From contig JACUUP010000007.1 of assembly GCA_014859225.1 (NCBI GenBank), positions 1 through 30,866 on the forward strand: a DNA stretch of 30,866 bases, given 5' to 3'. The notes beneath the pieces are model-generated. The model was not told where the DNA came from and searched no databases. It was given only the letters and a program-made list of their open reading frames with translations. This document shows, one piece after another, positions 8,602-17,644 of this stretch (position 1 is its first letter; every line of letters starts with the position of its first letter). This stretch comes from Candidatus Aerophobota bacterium (GTDB lineage Bacteria; Aerophobota; Aerophobia; Aerophobales; B3-G15). Made by a program: the position numbers and the translations under genes.

Positions 8602-9801
8602 TCACCCATTGAATCTGGATAGCTCTTTTCCTATAATCTTTGCTATCCTTCCTGCTGCACCGCACTCTCCCATCCTCTCTTTGCCAATTTTTGCTACTTT
8701 AGCCAGCTGCCGAGAATCATCAAGTAGCTCAATAACCTTATCGGCAACCGCCTTTGCCTCATTTCTGGTCATAAAAACAGCGCCTCCTAAAAGTTTTCTC
8801 TGAATACGCAAAAATTTTTTTGTAATCTGCGGCCCTTTTCCCGGAAAGGCTACCACAGGCTTGCCCAAACCAACTGCCTGTTCGCTGGCCATACCCGCAG
8901 TCCCTATAACTACCCTGGACAAATTAACTACATCGCCAAATCTTGCCTGAATTACTTTAACTAAAGTTCCCTGCGGGCAGATTAAATTGGCAACTATTCC
9001 TTTTTCTTGTTCGCTTGCGGTTGGATTTTTTAGAGTCCAGCCATCTTTTTCCCGTAAACTTACATTCACTATGCTTCTCACATCCAGTGAAGGAGCAAGT
9101 GCCAGAAGAAAAATCACTTTTCCTTTTTTTTGCAAAAAAATCTCTTCCGCCGCATCCAGGATAACCTTTAAGTTTTCACAGGCTTCTTTTTTGCTTCCCG
9201 GGACAATTCCCACCACAGGATATTTTTTTTCAATTCCGAAATCCTCATCCGTTATCTCAAGACAATCCATCATTACATTACCCGCGTAAACTGCATGTAT
9301 CCCGCAACTTCTAAGCGATAAAGCTGTCTTTTTGTCGCGTGCGAACACCAGTTTGCAATATCGCTTCATCAACCACTTTTCTATCCAGTAGTGCTCTTTT
9401 ATATAGTCTGATTTCGCCGTGGGGAAAAAAATAATGGGTTTTTTTATGAAAAGTGCTGAAGTTAAAACTAAAAAAATATCACCTATGCAAACTACAAAAT
9501 GTAACTTACTTCTCTTAACCTTTAATGCCTTTACTTTCTTCAGATAGAATCTCAACCAGCCTGCGCTTAAATCCTTTAAAAAGTAAAAAAGATTCCCATT
9601 GATAAACCCATCACTCGGCGTTCTCTTGCACGGTCCAAGCGTCTCTATGTCTAATTTTTTAAAAGCTAACCCCTCACCCACAAACGGAACTGCTGCAATT
9701 CTTAAAAAAGGATACTCTTCCAATAAGCTCTTAATGATACAGCAAGCAATATTATCCTCGGCATATCCATTGGATAAAAATAATATGTTTCGTGATTTCA
9801 T
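8602..9801 (-). CDS. LpxB-related glycosyltransferase-like protein (third LpxB homologue)
   Basis: This 399-residue protein resembles the lipid-A-disaccharide synthase-related family (TIGR03492 type, best known from cyanobacteria) rather than true LpxB. It begins with LFLSNGYAEDNIA (8-20), where LpxB has a GEASGD-like motif. A PGSKKEA loop at 201-207 corresponds to the LPGSR loop. The donor-binding region GTAGMASEQAVGLGKPVVAFPG spans 300-321. It lacks the PQxWAW stretch of LpxB. Its acceptor and donor are unknown; position at the end of the envelope cluster, 10 bases after the flippase gene, suggests a lipid-linked sugar or lipid A step. It converges with the methyltransferase gene across 25 bases. 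Confidence 0.75.
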   Translation of the reverse strand: MKSRNILFLSNGYAEDNIACCIIKSLLEEYPFLRIAAVPFVGEGLAFKKLDIETLGPCKRTPSDGFINGNLFYFLKDLSAGWLRFYLKKVKALKVKRSKLHFVVCIGDIFLVLTSALFIKKPIIFFPTAKSDYIKEHYWIEKWLMKRYCKLVFARDKKTALSLRSCGIHAVYAGNVMMDCLEITDEDFGIEKKYPVVGIVPGSKKEACENLKVILDAAEEIFLQKKGKVIFLLALAPSLDVRSIVNVSLREKDGWTLKNPTASEQEKGIVANLICPQGTLVKVIQARFGDVVNLSRVVIGTAGMASEQAVGLGKPVVAFPGKGPQITKKFLRIQRKLLGGAVFMTRNEAKAVADKVIELLDDSRQLAKVAKIGKERMGECGAAGRIAKIIGKELSRFNG

Positions 9802-9811
9802 TTTGGCACTC

Positions 9812-10177
9812 TCAAGACCTTGAAACTAAAAAAACACCCCCGCAAATTAACAGGACTCCAAAAAAGCGCATAAGACCAAACCGCTCCTGAAAAAAAATCC
9901 AGGAAAAAATGAGCACCAGGGCATAACTTACACTTATCATAGGGTAAGCATAACTTAAATCTAACCTGGAAAGCACAGTTAACCAGAAAATTGTGCTTAC
10001 CGCATACAAAAAAAGTCCGAGCAACACAAAGGGGGAGCTGAGCATCTGAAATATGGTGGTAAAAATGGTGGAAAACCTCAGTGAAATGGGTCCCAAATGT
10101 GACATTCCGCTTTTCATACAAACCTGTCCCAAAGCTCCCAAAAGAACGCTTATAAAGATTAAAACCCAGGACTTCAT
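9812..10177 (-). CDS. small multidrug resistance/EamA-type transporter, ArnE/ArnF-like flippase
   Basis: The 121-residue protein has four predicted membrane helices in the SMR/EamA layout, starting WVLIFISVLLGALGQVCMKSG and ending FGVLLICGGVFLVS. The segment LSRLDLSYAYPMISVSYALV resembles the EamA signature shared with ArnE/ArnF. These flip undecaprenyl-phosphate-linked aminoarabinose across the inner membrane. Its neighbours are a polyprenyl-phosphate sugar synthase-like GT2 and an ArnT-like transferase, so a lipid-linked sugar flippase role is more likely than drug export; this is inference. ATG at 10177 is preferred over GTG at 10186 because AAGGTGAG is well placed only for the ATG. Such small transporters often act as dimers. 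Confidence 0.78.
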   Translation of the reverse strand: MKSWVLIFISVLLGALGQVCMKSGMSHLGPISLRFSTIFTTIFQMLSSPFVLLGLFLYAVSTIFWLTVLSRLDLSYAYPMISVSYALVLIFSWIFFQERFGLMRFFGVLLICGGVFLVSRS

Positions 10178-10194
10178 TTGTCTCACCTTTCAAA

Positions 10195-10944
10195 TTAAAT
10201 GATTTTTTTCGTTTCCTTCAGTTTGTACCTGTGTAAAATAAAATTCCATCTTATCTGTAGAAGTTCCTTAAAAAAACTGGTGTATGCTTTTAATTTTACT
10301 TTACTTCCAGAAGAATCTATCCAGTAAACCGGTATAACACCAACTTTGTAGCCAAGTTTCCTGGCTAAAACCAAAACCTCCACATCAAATGCCCAGGAAT
10401 TGATTTTACATCTTTTGAATATATCTTCGGCAACACTCCTGGTTAAAGCCTTAAATCCACATTGAGTATCCCACACCCCCCATAGGGCGAAAAGCTGGAT
10501 ACCAATATTGCCCAGATTTCCTAAAAATCTTTTCCAGGATGGTTGAGCTACTACCTGACAGGCACCTTCAGCATCTTTTGCATCCCGAGAACCAATAACA
10601 ATATCAAATCCTCGCTCAAAAAGCGGCCACATTTTTTCTATATGGTCAATTGAAGTGGAATTATCAGCATCGGTAAATAACCTGTGCTCTCCCTTTGCCT
10701 GCAACATTCCCTGGCGAACAGCATAGCCCTTGCCATGGTTTTGCCTGTTGTCAATGAAGCGCAGATTTTTGATTTTTGGGAGCATCGCTTCCACCAGCTC
10801 GTTTGTTCTATCCGTTGAACCGTCGTTGACCACAATAATTTCTGATTCATAGGGCTGAGCCAAAATGTAGCTATTAATCTCAAGTAATGTCCGGCATAAT
10901 CTCTTTTCCTCGTTATAAGCTGGAATTATAATTGATAAATGCAT
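10195..10944 (-). CDS. GT2 glycosyltransferase, ALG5/polyprenyl-phosphate sugar synthase-like
   Basis: The 249-residue GT-A enzyme opens with LSIIIPAYNEEKRL and contains VVNDGSTDRT, the metal-binding DAD at 92-94 (FTDADNST) and DTQCGFK at 159-165. The last is typical of the dolichyl-phosphate beta-glucosyltransferase (ALG5) and DPMS-like branch of GT2. It lacks a C-terminal membrane domain. Such enzymes move a sugar from a nucleotide donor to a polyprenyl phosphate on the cytoplasmic face. It sits between the ArnT-like transferase (29 bases upstream) and the SMR-type flippase (17 bases downstream), forming a plausible synthase, flippase and transferase set. The sugar is not identifiable from sequence. 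Confidence 0.82.
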   Translation of the reverse strand: MHLSIIIPAYNEEKRLCRTLLEINSYILAQPYESEIIVVNDGSTDRTNELVEAMLPKIKNLRFIDNRQNHGKGYAVRQGMLQAKGEHRLFTDADNSTSIDHIEKMWPLFERGFDIVIGSRDAKDAEGACQVVAQPSWKRFLGNLGNIGIQLFALWGVWDTQCGFKALTRSVAEDIFKRCKINSWAFDVEVLVLARKLGYKVGVIPVYWIDSSGSKVKLKAYTSFFKELLQIRWNFILHRYKLKETKKII

Positions 10945-10973
10945 GTTAACCGCTAATCCTCTTGAAAACAGGC

Positions 10974-12644
10974 TTAATTTTGTTTGTTAGATAAAAGGAT
11001 TTTCCCACCTCTCTTGTTAAGGGTATAAAGAGAAATGCCTTCCAGTTCTTCCTTTATCCCATGATAATCCTCAATATCCATAACAGCGTAAACTCTTTCC
11101 CCGGAGCTAAAAAGCTCTTTAAGATTTTCTACATTGCTAACCCCCAGCACAGGATGCTCGCTGTAGTATACAAGAGAGCAGTTAAACGATATGTCGTGTC
11201 CAGGCGTAACAGGATAATCAACTATTTTTTCTCCAGGCTGAATCACAGATTTAATTTCATGGGCAAAAAATTTGGTGGGTTTAAAAACCTCGGTAAAAGG
11301 TAAAATGTGGACAAGCAGAATCCACAAAAAAATACACATCCCTGCGACAAGTGTTAAAAGAGAAAGAAAAATTTTCCTTTTAAAGATAATAAAAACAAAA
11401 GAAAAAACGCCCGCTCCCAAAAGCCCAAATATAGCTAAAAGAACTGCATTCCCAAATAAAGCGTATTCATCTGGAAACAAGGTTTTTCCGATAAACGTCA
11501 AAGCTGTCATTAAAGCCAGGACAATCACAAAGAAAAAGCCAAAGGATATATACAAACCTTTACTTTGGGCTGGAAGCTTTGATGTTGCAAACTTATCCCA
11601 GAGCCAGCCAACGCTTAAAGCGCAGGCAGGATAAAGCGGAAAAATGTAGCCCGGCAGTTTGCTTTGAGAAAGAGAAAAAAAGATGAAAATCAGCGCAATC
11701 CAGATTAAAAGAAAAAAATGTTTTTCCCGCTCTTTAGCAGTCTTATCTTTACTCCTTCTTAAAAAATGAAAAAAAGCAAGGGGCAAGAAACTGCTCCAGG
11801 GGAAAAAACCTAAAATTAAAACCGCAAAATAGTAGTAAACAGGACCTGTATGTCCTTCAAAAGGAGTTGCAAATCTTGTTACCATTCTCAAAAAAAACAA
11901 CTGCTCTACAAAAATCCACCCGTGGCGCAGAAATTCAATAATATACCAGGGAGCGGCAATGGCAAGAAAAATCAAAACCATCCAGGGAACTCTCATTGCT
12001 TTCAACCTGTGCAGGTTTCTGGTAAGTGTCAGGTAGATAAGAATAATGAAGCCGGGAAGCAAGAATCCTATTGGACCTTTGGTTAAAGTGGCAAAACCCA
12101 TAGAAGCGGCAGAGAGTATATAATAGTTTCTTCTATCTGGATTTGTATACCCCAGATAGAAAAAAAGAAAAGATAAGCTTATAAAAAAACTCAAGGGAAC
12201 ATCAACCAGAGCAAGGCGTGATTGAACTATAAATTGCAAGCTTGTAGCTAAAATCAAGGCAGAGAAAAATCCCACTCGTTTATTAAATAAAACCCTGCCT
12301 AAAAAGTAAACTAATACAACATGGGTCATCCCAAATAGCGAAGAGGTTATACGCGTGGTAAACTCATTCCAGCCGAAAAAACGATAAAAAAGCGCCGTAA
12401 ACCAAAAATAAAGCGGCGGTTTATCAAACCACTCCCGGTAATTAAAGCGAAGCGTAATCCAGTCGCCAAATCGTAGTATCCCTCTGGCTACATCGCCATA
12501 AATAGGCTCATCCGTTTCCCAGAGACTTGTATCACCCAGTTTGAAGACAAAAAGATACAAACAAATGACGAGCAGAAAAACAACCAAAAACCATTCCCGG
12601 GAGATAAAAAACTCATGTTTAAGTTTTTTATCTGAATTTTTCAT
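10974..12644 (-). CDS. ArnT/PMT-family GT-C membrane glycosyltransferase
   Basis: A 556-residue integral membrane protein with about a dozen hydrophobic helices and a C-terminal extracytoplasmic domain. The first loop has the GT-C features of ArnT: DEPIYGD at 45-51, GDWITLRFNYREWFDKPPLYFW at 60-81, then an amphipathic segment ending in TRITSSLFG. ArnT moves aminoarabinose from undecaprenyl phosphate to lipid A phosphates; relatives mannosylate proteins or modify other lipids. Given LpxB and MsbA-like genes nearby, lipid A or LPS core is the likely acceptor, but the sugar need not be aminoarabinose. The 66-base gap upstream has no convincing promoter or strong ribosome-binding site. Confidence 0.85.
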   Translation of the reverse strand: MKNSDKKLKHEFFISREWFLVVFLLVICLYLFVFKLGDTSLWETDEPIYGDVARGILRFGDWITLRFNYREWFDKPPLYFWFTALFYRFFGWNEFTTRITSSLFGMTHVVLVYFLGRVLFNKRVGFFSALILATSLQFIVQSRLALVDVPLSFFISLSFLFFYLGYTNPDRRNYYILSAASMGFATLTKGPIGFLLPGFIILIYLTLTRNLHRLKAMRVPWMVLIFLAIAAPWYIIEFLRHGWIFVEQLFFLRMVTRFATPFEGHTGPVYYYFAVLILGFFPWSSFLPLAFFHFLRRSKDKTAKEREKHFFLLIWIALIFIFFSLSQSKLPGYIFPLYPACALSVGWLWDKFATSKLPAQSKGLYISFGFFFVIVLALMTALTFIGKTLFPDEYALFGNAVLLAIFGLLGAGVFSFVFIIFKRKIFLSLLTLVAGMCIFLWILLVHILPFTEVFKPTKFFAHEIKSVIQPGEKIVDYPVTPGHDISFNCSLVYYSEHPVLGVSNVENLKELFSSGERVYAVMDIEDYHGIKEELEGISLYTLNKRGGKILLSNKQN

Positions 12645-12710
12645 AATTTATATTCCAAAACCTTTAAATTGCAACTCAATCAACTCCGGATATATCTTTT
12701 ACGCTAAACC

Positions 12711-13640
12711 TCAATTAAATTTTTCTTCTTTAATAGCCTCTCTGAGCCCTTCCATGTAACAGTGGCTGGTAAACATTTTTATCAATGCATTCTTCAGCAG
12801 AGGGAAATTGCGCTCTTTAAGCTGAAGTACTAAATTATTTCGCTTTTTCTCACTCATCCAGCCAAAAAAATTGAACATACGGTCAAGTGCAAAGAAAAAA
12901 AGGCTAATATGAGTCATAAGTTTTACCTCAAGTGTGGGGTGTTTGCGGTAAAAAATGACTGCTGTGCGTCCCCGCATTTTTTCTTTATGGCAAAGCGGCG
13001 GAAGATGGGCTAATGTAACTTTTTTCCTGTAATGATAACCAACAGCATTTTTATTAGTTACAACCCTTAAACCTTCTTTTTTTAACCTGACTCCCAACTC
13101 TAAATCTTCCCATCCGTACTCTTTAAAGTCCTCATCAAACAAACCCGCTTTTAGAAGATATTTTTTTCTTATGGATACATTCCCCGTGGCAAAAAAAGCA
13201 GCAGATACATCGGTTAATTTCATTTTTTCCCGGGCGAGGTTGTCCATTCTTTCGGTGTTAATTACCACCCCCTTCACAACTAATTTATCCTGGTTTTCAT
13301 GAGAACTCACATGTGCCTGCACAAAATCCTGTTCTACGAGAATATCGCTGTCAATAAATATGATAATTTCACCCTGTGCTTTCTTTACACCGTAATTTCT
13401 GGCAGAGGCAGGACCAGCTCTTTTTTTTTTGAAATACCTGAAATGTAAAGGACTGGATATAGATGTTAATATTTTATCGGTGCTATCGGTGGAGCCATCA
13501 TCAACTAAGATTACTTCATATCTTTGCGCCGGATAAGTCTGTTTTGCTAAACTTGCAATGATATTTCCAACAATTTTTGCCCGGTTGTAAGTGGGGATTA
13601 TAATACTGACATTTATACTATCTTTGTTTTTTTGTTCCAA
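12711..13640 (-). CDS. GT2 family glycosyltransferase
   Basis: This 309-residue GT-A enzyme has VSIIIPTYNRAK (11-22), VDDGSTDSTD (46-55), the metal-binding IDSDI with DSD at 97-99, and WEDLELG at 177-183 as in GT2 enzymes with a galactosyltransferase-like C-terminal region. It probably adds a sugar to the LPS core or O-antigen on the cytoplasmic face. The start is assigned to TTG at 13640, one base after the exporter's stop codon, with GAAGG inside the exporter's last codons as ribosome-binding site. Longer starts would overlap the exporter by about 100 bases and precede the conserved domain with unrelated residues. Donor and acceptor are unknown. Confidence 0.82.
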   Translation of the reverse strand: MEQKNKDSINVSIIIPTYNRAKIVGNIIASLAKQTYPAQRYEVILVDDGSTDSTDKILTSISSPLHFRYFKKKRAGPASARNYGVKKAQGEIIIFIDSDILVEQDFVQAHVSSHENQDKLVVKGVVINTERMDNLAREKMKLTDVSAAFFATGNVSIRKKYLLKAGLFDEDFKEYGWEDLELGVRLKKEGLRVVTNKNAVGYHYRKKVTLAHLPPLCHKEKMRGRTAVIFYRKHPTLEVKLMTHISLFFFALDRMFNFFGWMSEKKRNNLVLQLKERNFPLLKNALIKMFTSHCYMEGLREAIKEEKFN

Positions 13641-13641
13641 T

Positions 13642-15381
13642 TTAGCGCCCTTCAAACTGCATATTGTATAATCTGGCGTAAAGACCCCCCTGGTTGAGAA
13701 GTTCTTCGTGAGAGCCAATCTCCTTAACTTTTCCCCCATCAAGCACAACTATTCTGTTTGCCCCTTGAATGGTGGAAAGTCTGTGAGCAATTATAAAAGT
13801 CGTTTTATCTTTCATTAAAACATCAAGAGCCTCTCTTATTAAAATTTCGGACTGAGTATCAACAGCTGAGGTTGCCTCATCCAGAATAAGAATACGGGGG
13901 TCCATGAGAACAGCTCTTGCAATGGCAATGCGCTGTTTCTGTCCCACTGAAAGCTTGACTCCCCGCTCTCCTACCTGTGTATCGTAACCTTTATCCAGGG
14001 CTACAATAAAATTATGGGCATTAGCTCTTTTAGCTGCCTCTACGATTTCCTCATCTGTTGCCTCTATTTTGCTGTAGGCAATATTATCTCTTATGCTTCC
14101 GCTAAAAAGAACAGTTTCTTGAGGCACAATACCTATCTGTTTTCTCAAGCTGGAAAGTTTTACTTCCCTTATGGAATATCCATCTATACTGATAGAACCA
14201 GAGGTTGGGTCGTAAAAACGAGGAATAAGACTGACTAACGTGGTTTTTCCCACTCCAGATGGTCCCACTAAAGCTATTCTTTCCCCGGGGTTTACCTCCA
14301 GATTGATATTTTCCAGAATGATGCCATTTTCATCATAGGCAAAGCAAACATCTCTTAGCTGGATGTGCCCTTTTACCGGTGGAAGTTCTTTTGCCTTCAA
14401 AAGCTCCTTGACCTCGGGTTCGGTATCTAAAATCTCAAATACCCTCTCAGCGGAAGCAAGCGCCTGTTGATAAACACCAAAAACCCTGCTTACCTGACTC
14501 AAAGGATGAATGACCAGACCAATATATCCAAGAAAAGCTACAAGTTCCCCCATGGTTAATGCCCCTCTTATCACTTCTCTTCCTCCATACCAGAGTATAG
14601 AAATTAATCCAGCCAGGGATAAAATTTCAATCAAGGGAGTTAGCAGGGCAAGCATACGACTTCTTTTCAAGCTTAAAGTCAGGTTTTTTATATTCTCTTC
14701 CCTGAATCTTTCAATTTCTCTTTTCTCTGAGGTGAATGATTTTATCACCTCAACCCCTACAATTGTCTCCTGCAGGATAGAGGAAATATCAGCCATTTTT
14801 CCCTGGATGGAAGAGCTGGATTTTCTAATCAGTAGACTAAACTTACTTACGGTGAAAGATAAAACCGGAATGAGTATAAGAACGAAAAGGGAAAGTTGCC
14901 AGTGTATGTAAAAAATAAAGGCCAGAACTCCAATAAGGAGAAGAAAGTTACCGAAGAAATTGCTCATTTCGTTGATAAAAGCATTTTGAATGACATCAAC
15001 ATCATTTGTCAGACGAGACATAATCTCTCCTGTGCGTCTTTTTTTATAAAAACTCAAAGAAAGGCGCTGCAGGTGCTCATAAGCAGAGCTTCTCAGGTCA
15101 GCAGCCACACTGTAGGTAACCCGGGATATAAGATACATCTGGCCAAAAGATGCAAATCCTTTAATAACAAAAAGTACAAAAAGACCTATGGCAATAAGAT
15201 TTAAAAGAGAAAGGTCTTTTCCCTCCAGAATTACAGAATCGATAAGGTCTTTCCCCACCACCCAGGGAACAGCAAGCGTAACTAAAGTTGTAATCACTGT
15301 GCATACTATACCAAAAGCAAGATATCCCCAGTAGGCTCGAAAATACCTGAAAAGTCTATATGTAGTGCGCGTAGCACTCAT
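13642..15381 (-). CDS. MsbA-like ABC exporter, fused permease and ATPase
   Basis: A 579-residue half-transporter. Six membrane helices (about 15-310) are followed by an ATPase domain with Walker A GPSGVGKT at 373-380, Q-loop at 421, ABC signature LSVGQ at 477-481, Walker B ILILDE at 497-502 and the switch histidine His533 in IIAHRLST. It should act as a homodimer. In this envelope cluster a lipid A-core flippase role (MsbA type) is the most reasonable inference, though related exporters carry other lipids or drugs. The second glycine of the usual LSGGQ is valine, a tolerated but uncommon change. The start overlaps the upstream glycosyltransferase stop as ATGA. Confidence 0.85.
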   Translation of the reverse strand: MSATRTTYRLFRYFRAYWGYLAFGIVCTVITTLVTLAVPWVVGKDLIDSVILEGKDLSLLNLIAIGLFVLFVIKGFASFGQMYLISRVTYSVAADLRSSAYEHLQRLSLSFYKKRRTGEIMSRLTNDVDVIQNAFINEMSNFFGNFLLLIGVLAFIFYIHWQLSLFVLILIPVLSFTVSKFSLLIRKSSSSIQGKMADISSILQETIVGVEVIKSFTSEKREIERFREENIKNLTLSLKRSRMLALLTPLIEILSLAGLISILWYGGREVIRGALTMGELVAFLGYIGLVIHPLSQVSRVFGVYQQALASAERVFEILDTEPEVKELLKAKELPPVKGHIQLRDVCFAYDENGIILENINLEVNPGERIALVGPSGVGKTTLVSLIPRFYDPTSGSISIDGYSIREVKLSSLRKQIGIVPQETVLFSGSIRDNIAYSKIEATDEEIVEAAKRANAHNFIVALDKGYDTQVGERGVKLSVGQKQRIAIARAVLMDPRILILDEATSAVDTQSEILIREALDVLMKDKTTFIIAHRLSTIQGANRIVVLDGGKVKEIGSHEELLNQGGLYARLYNMQFEGR

Positions 15382-16427
15382 AAGTCATCTCTTTTTAAAA
15401 GTTGATTGTATAGTTTTTCGTATTTTTTAAATATCCTCTTCCATGAAAAATTACGGGCAAAATCTTGAATTTTCTCCACATCATCTTTTCCCCTCCTCAT
15501 CTCAATCTTTTCTTTAAGGTCTTTTCCATCTTCAAATACGAATACTCCAGGAGAAGAGCCCCACAGCCGAACAAGTCCAGGAAGCCATCCTGGGATAAAT
15601 ACAGCTGTGCCTGATGCAAGAGCCTCTAAAACTATCAGAGCGAAAGCTTCGTTGCGAGAGCACACAAGAAGATAGGAAAAAAGAGGATAGATATTTTCAA
15701 CTTTTTCCTGATAGCCTAAAAATTGAATCTGGTCATCCAATTCCAGCATTTTTACGTAATTCTCAAGTTTTTTGCGTAAAGGCCCCTCACCCACTATTAA
15801 AAATTTTGAGGCAAATTTAAACTTTGCCTGAGTTTTAATCGCCCACTTAATGTTTTTTTGCCTGACCAGCCTTCCAACTATTCCCACAACCTTGCTACAG
15901 GTATCTTTTGTGTTTGGTGAACTGAAAAATCTCTCATCCACCCCGTTGGGAATAAAAAATAAATTTTCCCTTTTGATTCCGGCTCTAATAAAATAATCTT
16001 TATCAAGAGGATTTAAAACAACGCAGACATCTATTTTTTTTAAAAACTTTGCCGCAAGCCAGTAATTAGAGTATGAAGGAAGTGCATTATCATAGCCGTG
16101 ACAGGTGAAAATAACTGGTTTTTCCGGAAGATATTTTTTCGCAAGATAGGCCATCTCCGCTGCTGCATGGACATGAATAATGTCTATCTTTTTGCCTGCA
16201 TCCAGAAGTGCCTTTTTCAATTCAGATACTGCAGTTAAGGGCCGACTTGCCATCCAGTTTTTTAGTTTGTAAACTTTAACACCTGGAGGAACTCTTTCCA
16301 AACTATCACCCGTTGGACTAATAAGAAAAACTTTACACCCACTTTTTAGACTCTGGAAAATTAAATTAATAATGCACCTTTCTGTGCCTCCAAGGTTCAT
16401 ATAAGGGGTAACATAAAGAATATGCAT
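15378..16427 (-). CDS. GT4 family glycosyltransferase
   Basis: A 349-residue GT-B enzyme. The N-terminal half contains the glycine-rich loop NLGGTERCI (11-20) typical of GT4 enzymes. The C-terminal half begins VVGIVGRLVRQKNIKWAI and carries the EX7E motif, Glu260 and Glu268, in RNEAFALIVLEAL, which binds the donor nucleotide sugar. A retaining transfer to LPS core or O-antigen is expected; the sugar is unknown. AGGAG a few bases upstream supports the ATG. It overlaps the MsbA-like gene by four bases, implying translational coupling, and lies 14 bases after the O-antigen ligase-like gene. Confidence 0.87.
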   Translation of the reverse strand: MHILYVTPYMNLGGTERCIINLIFQSLKSGCKVFLISPTGDSLERVPPGVKVYKLKNWMASRPLTAVSELKKALLDAGKKIDIIHVHAAAEMAYLAKKYLPEKPVIFTCHGYDNALPSYSNYWLAAKFLKKIDVCVVLNPLDKDYFIRAGIKRENLFFIPNGVDERFFSSPNTKDTCSKVVGIVGRLVRQKNIKWAIKTQAKFKFASKFLIVGEGPLRKKLENYVKMLELDDQIQFLGYQEKVENIYPLFSYLLVCSRNEAFALIVLEALASGTAVFIPGWLPGLVRLWGSSPGVFVFEDGKDLKEKIEMRRGKDDVEKIQDFARNFSWKRIFKKYEKLYNQLLKRDDL

Positions 16428-16441
16428 TTTTCTCCTGCATC

Positions 16442-17644
16442 TTATTTAAGAACTTTGCTGGATTTGTATACACATCCCAGTTTCTCAGCGTAAAAAATAA
16501 TCCCTGCAAGGAGTAAAAAAAATGGACCAATATGCAGGGAATATACCGTGCAGTCTACCTGGTTGTGAATCAATATTCCCACAAAAGAAGCAAAGGCAAC
16601 TATCCCTACTTTCCTTAAAAAAAGATTACTGCATTTTACAATATTAATTCCTTTTGTAAAAATCAAAACCACGATAGCCAAAAAAGATACCAGGGCTCCT
16701 ATTCCGGCCTCAGCCCATATTTGGAGAAATATATTGTGAGCAAAGGAGACATTAGGAATCTGGCTTTCTTTTAACCTGTAATCCGGGTAAGTTGAAGGAT
16801 AATTACCTATTCCCACTCCGGTAAGAGGTTGCTCTTTAATCATCTCCCAGGTTGCCTCCATAATATATATTCTTTCCTGGTTGGAGGGATAAGATAAATC
16901 TTGTATAGATTCTAACCGATAAAGCAAAGGTGGATAGGTAAAAAAGGTAATGATAATGATACTCATTAAAATTACTACCTTTAGTCGGTCCCGCTTGCAG
17001 TAAACAAAGTAAATGAAAAGCCCCCCTGCCAATCCTAACCAGGCACCACGGGAAAAGGATAAAATCAAGCCAGCAACTATGGTCGCAAGTGCAAATCCGA
17101 CCAACAGCTTCTTTTTGCTGGATGCTTGACTGAAACAGGCTAATGCTCCAAACGCTGCGGGAATCATAACCGTCCCCAAGCCATTCTCGCCTGTAAAAAG
17201 AGACCGTGCCCGCCCCCCAAAGCCTCCAAAATAAAAAATCATTCCACAGATACCTGATATAGTTGAACACACAATGAATATTTTTAGTAGTTTTTTGAAG
17301 AAGGCTTCCCTCAATATAATATAACGTGATTCCAGCATCACCAGGTAGAGCATCAAGCAAATAGAGACAAACGAACCCAGGAAAAATAGCTTATTGGGAG
17401 TACTAATTACCGAGAGCAGGCAAAAAATTATAAAAATGTTTACCAGAAAAAAAAGGGGGTCTTTTTTTATGCTTGCACGGCTCTTTTTCCCCAGAATTTT
17501 TCCCGCCAGAAAAAAAGGAAAGGCGGCAATACCTGAACCAAGTGGTGTCCCTGCAAACATCAAAACCCACCCGCTTTTCAATAAAAAGGAAGAAATCTTA
17601 CTCTTTTTATCAGTAAAATTTCGCCTTTCTATTTTTGCTTGCAA
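16442..17644 (-). CDS. O-antigen ligase/polymerase (Wzy_C, WaaL-like) membrane protein
   Basis: The 400-residue protein has about ten to twelve membrane helices and the O-antigen ligase/polymerase family signature. SFSRGAW is at 196-202; a large periplasmic loop follows with PLTGVGIGNYP at 273-283 and HNIFLQIWAEAG at 303-314. WaaL-type enzymes join undecaprenyl-linked O-antigen to lipid A-core in the periplasm; Wzy-type ones polymerise repeats. Sequence alone does not separate the two. The start is a TTG inside the last codons of the upstream LpxB-like gene (16-base overlap), with GGGGAAG five bases before it, suggesting translational coupling. Confidence 0.83.
   Translation of the reverse strand: MQAKIERRNFTDKKSKISSFLLKSGWVLMFAGTPLGSGIAAFPFFLAGKILGKKSRASIKKDPLFFLVNIFIIFCLLSVISTPNKLFFLGSFVSICLMLYLVMLESRYIILREAFFKKLLKIFIVCSTISGICGMIFYFGGFGGRARSLFTGENGLGTVMIPAAFGALACFSQASSKKKLLVGFALATIVAGLILSFSRGAWLGLAGGLFIYFVYCKRDRLKVVILMSIIIITFFTYPPLLYRLESIQDLSYPSNQERIYIMEATWEMIKEQPLTGVGIGNYPSTYPDYRLKESQIPNVSFAHNIFLQIWAEAGIGALVSFLAIVVLIFTKGINIVKCSNLFLRKVGIVAFASFVGILIHNQVDCTVYSLHIGPFFLLLAGIIFYAEKLGCVYKSSKVLK

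Noticed and set aside
9798-10193. Second open frame over the small flippase gene on the same strand
   Set aside because: Its translation lacks regular membrane helices, while the alternative frame gives four clean helices and an EamA-like signature.
12645-12710. Promoter TTGCAA-16-TATAAA before the ArnT-like gene
   Set aside because: The -10-like box is two bases from the ATG, so transcription would start inside the gene; likely chance in AT-rich sequence.
13641-13748. Longer start of the GT2 glycosyltransferase overlapping the MsbA-like gene by about 100 bases
   Set aside because: The extra residues are the exporter C-terminus read in another frame; TTG at 13640 has GAAGG at a good distance and precedes the conserved domain directly.
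16836-17360. 174-codon open frame in another frame of the O-antigen ligase-like gene
   Set aside because: It overlaps a gene with clear family motifs and has no motif or independent start signal of its own.
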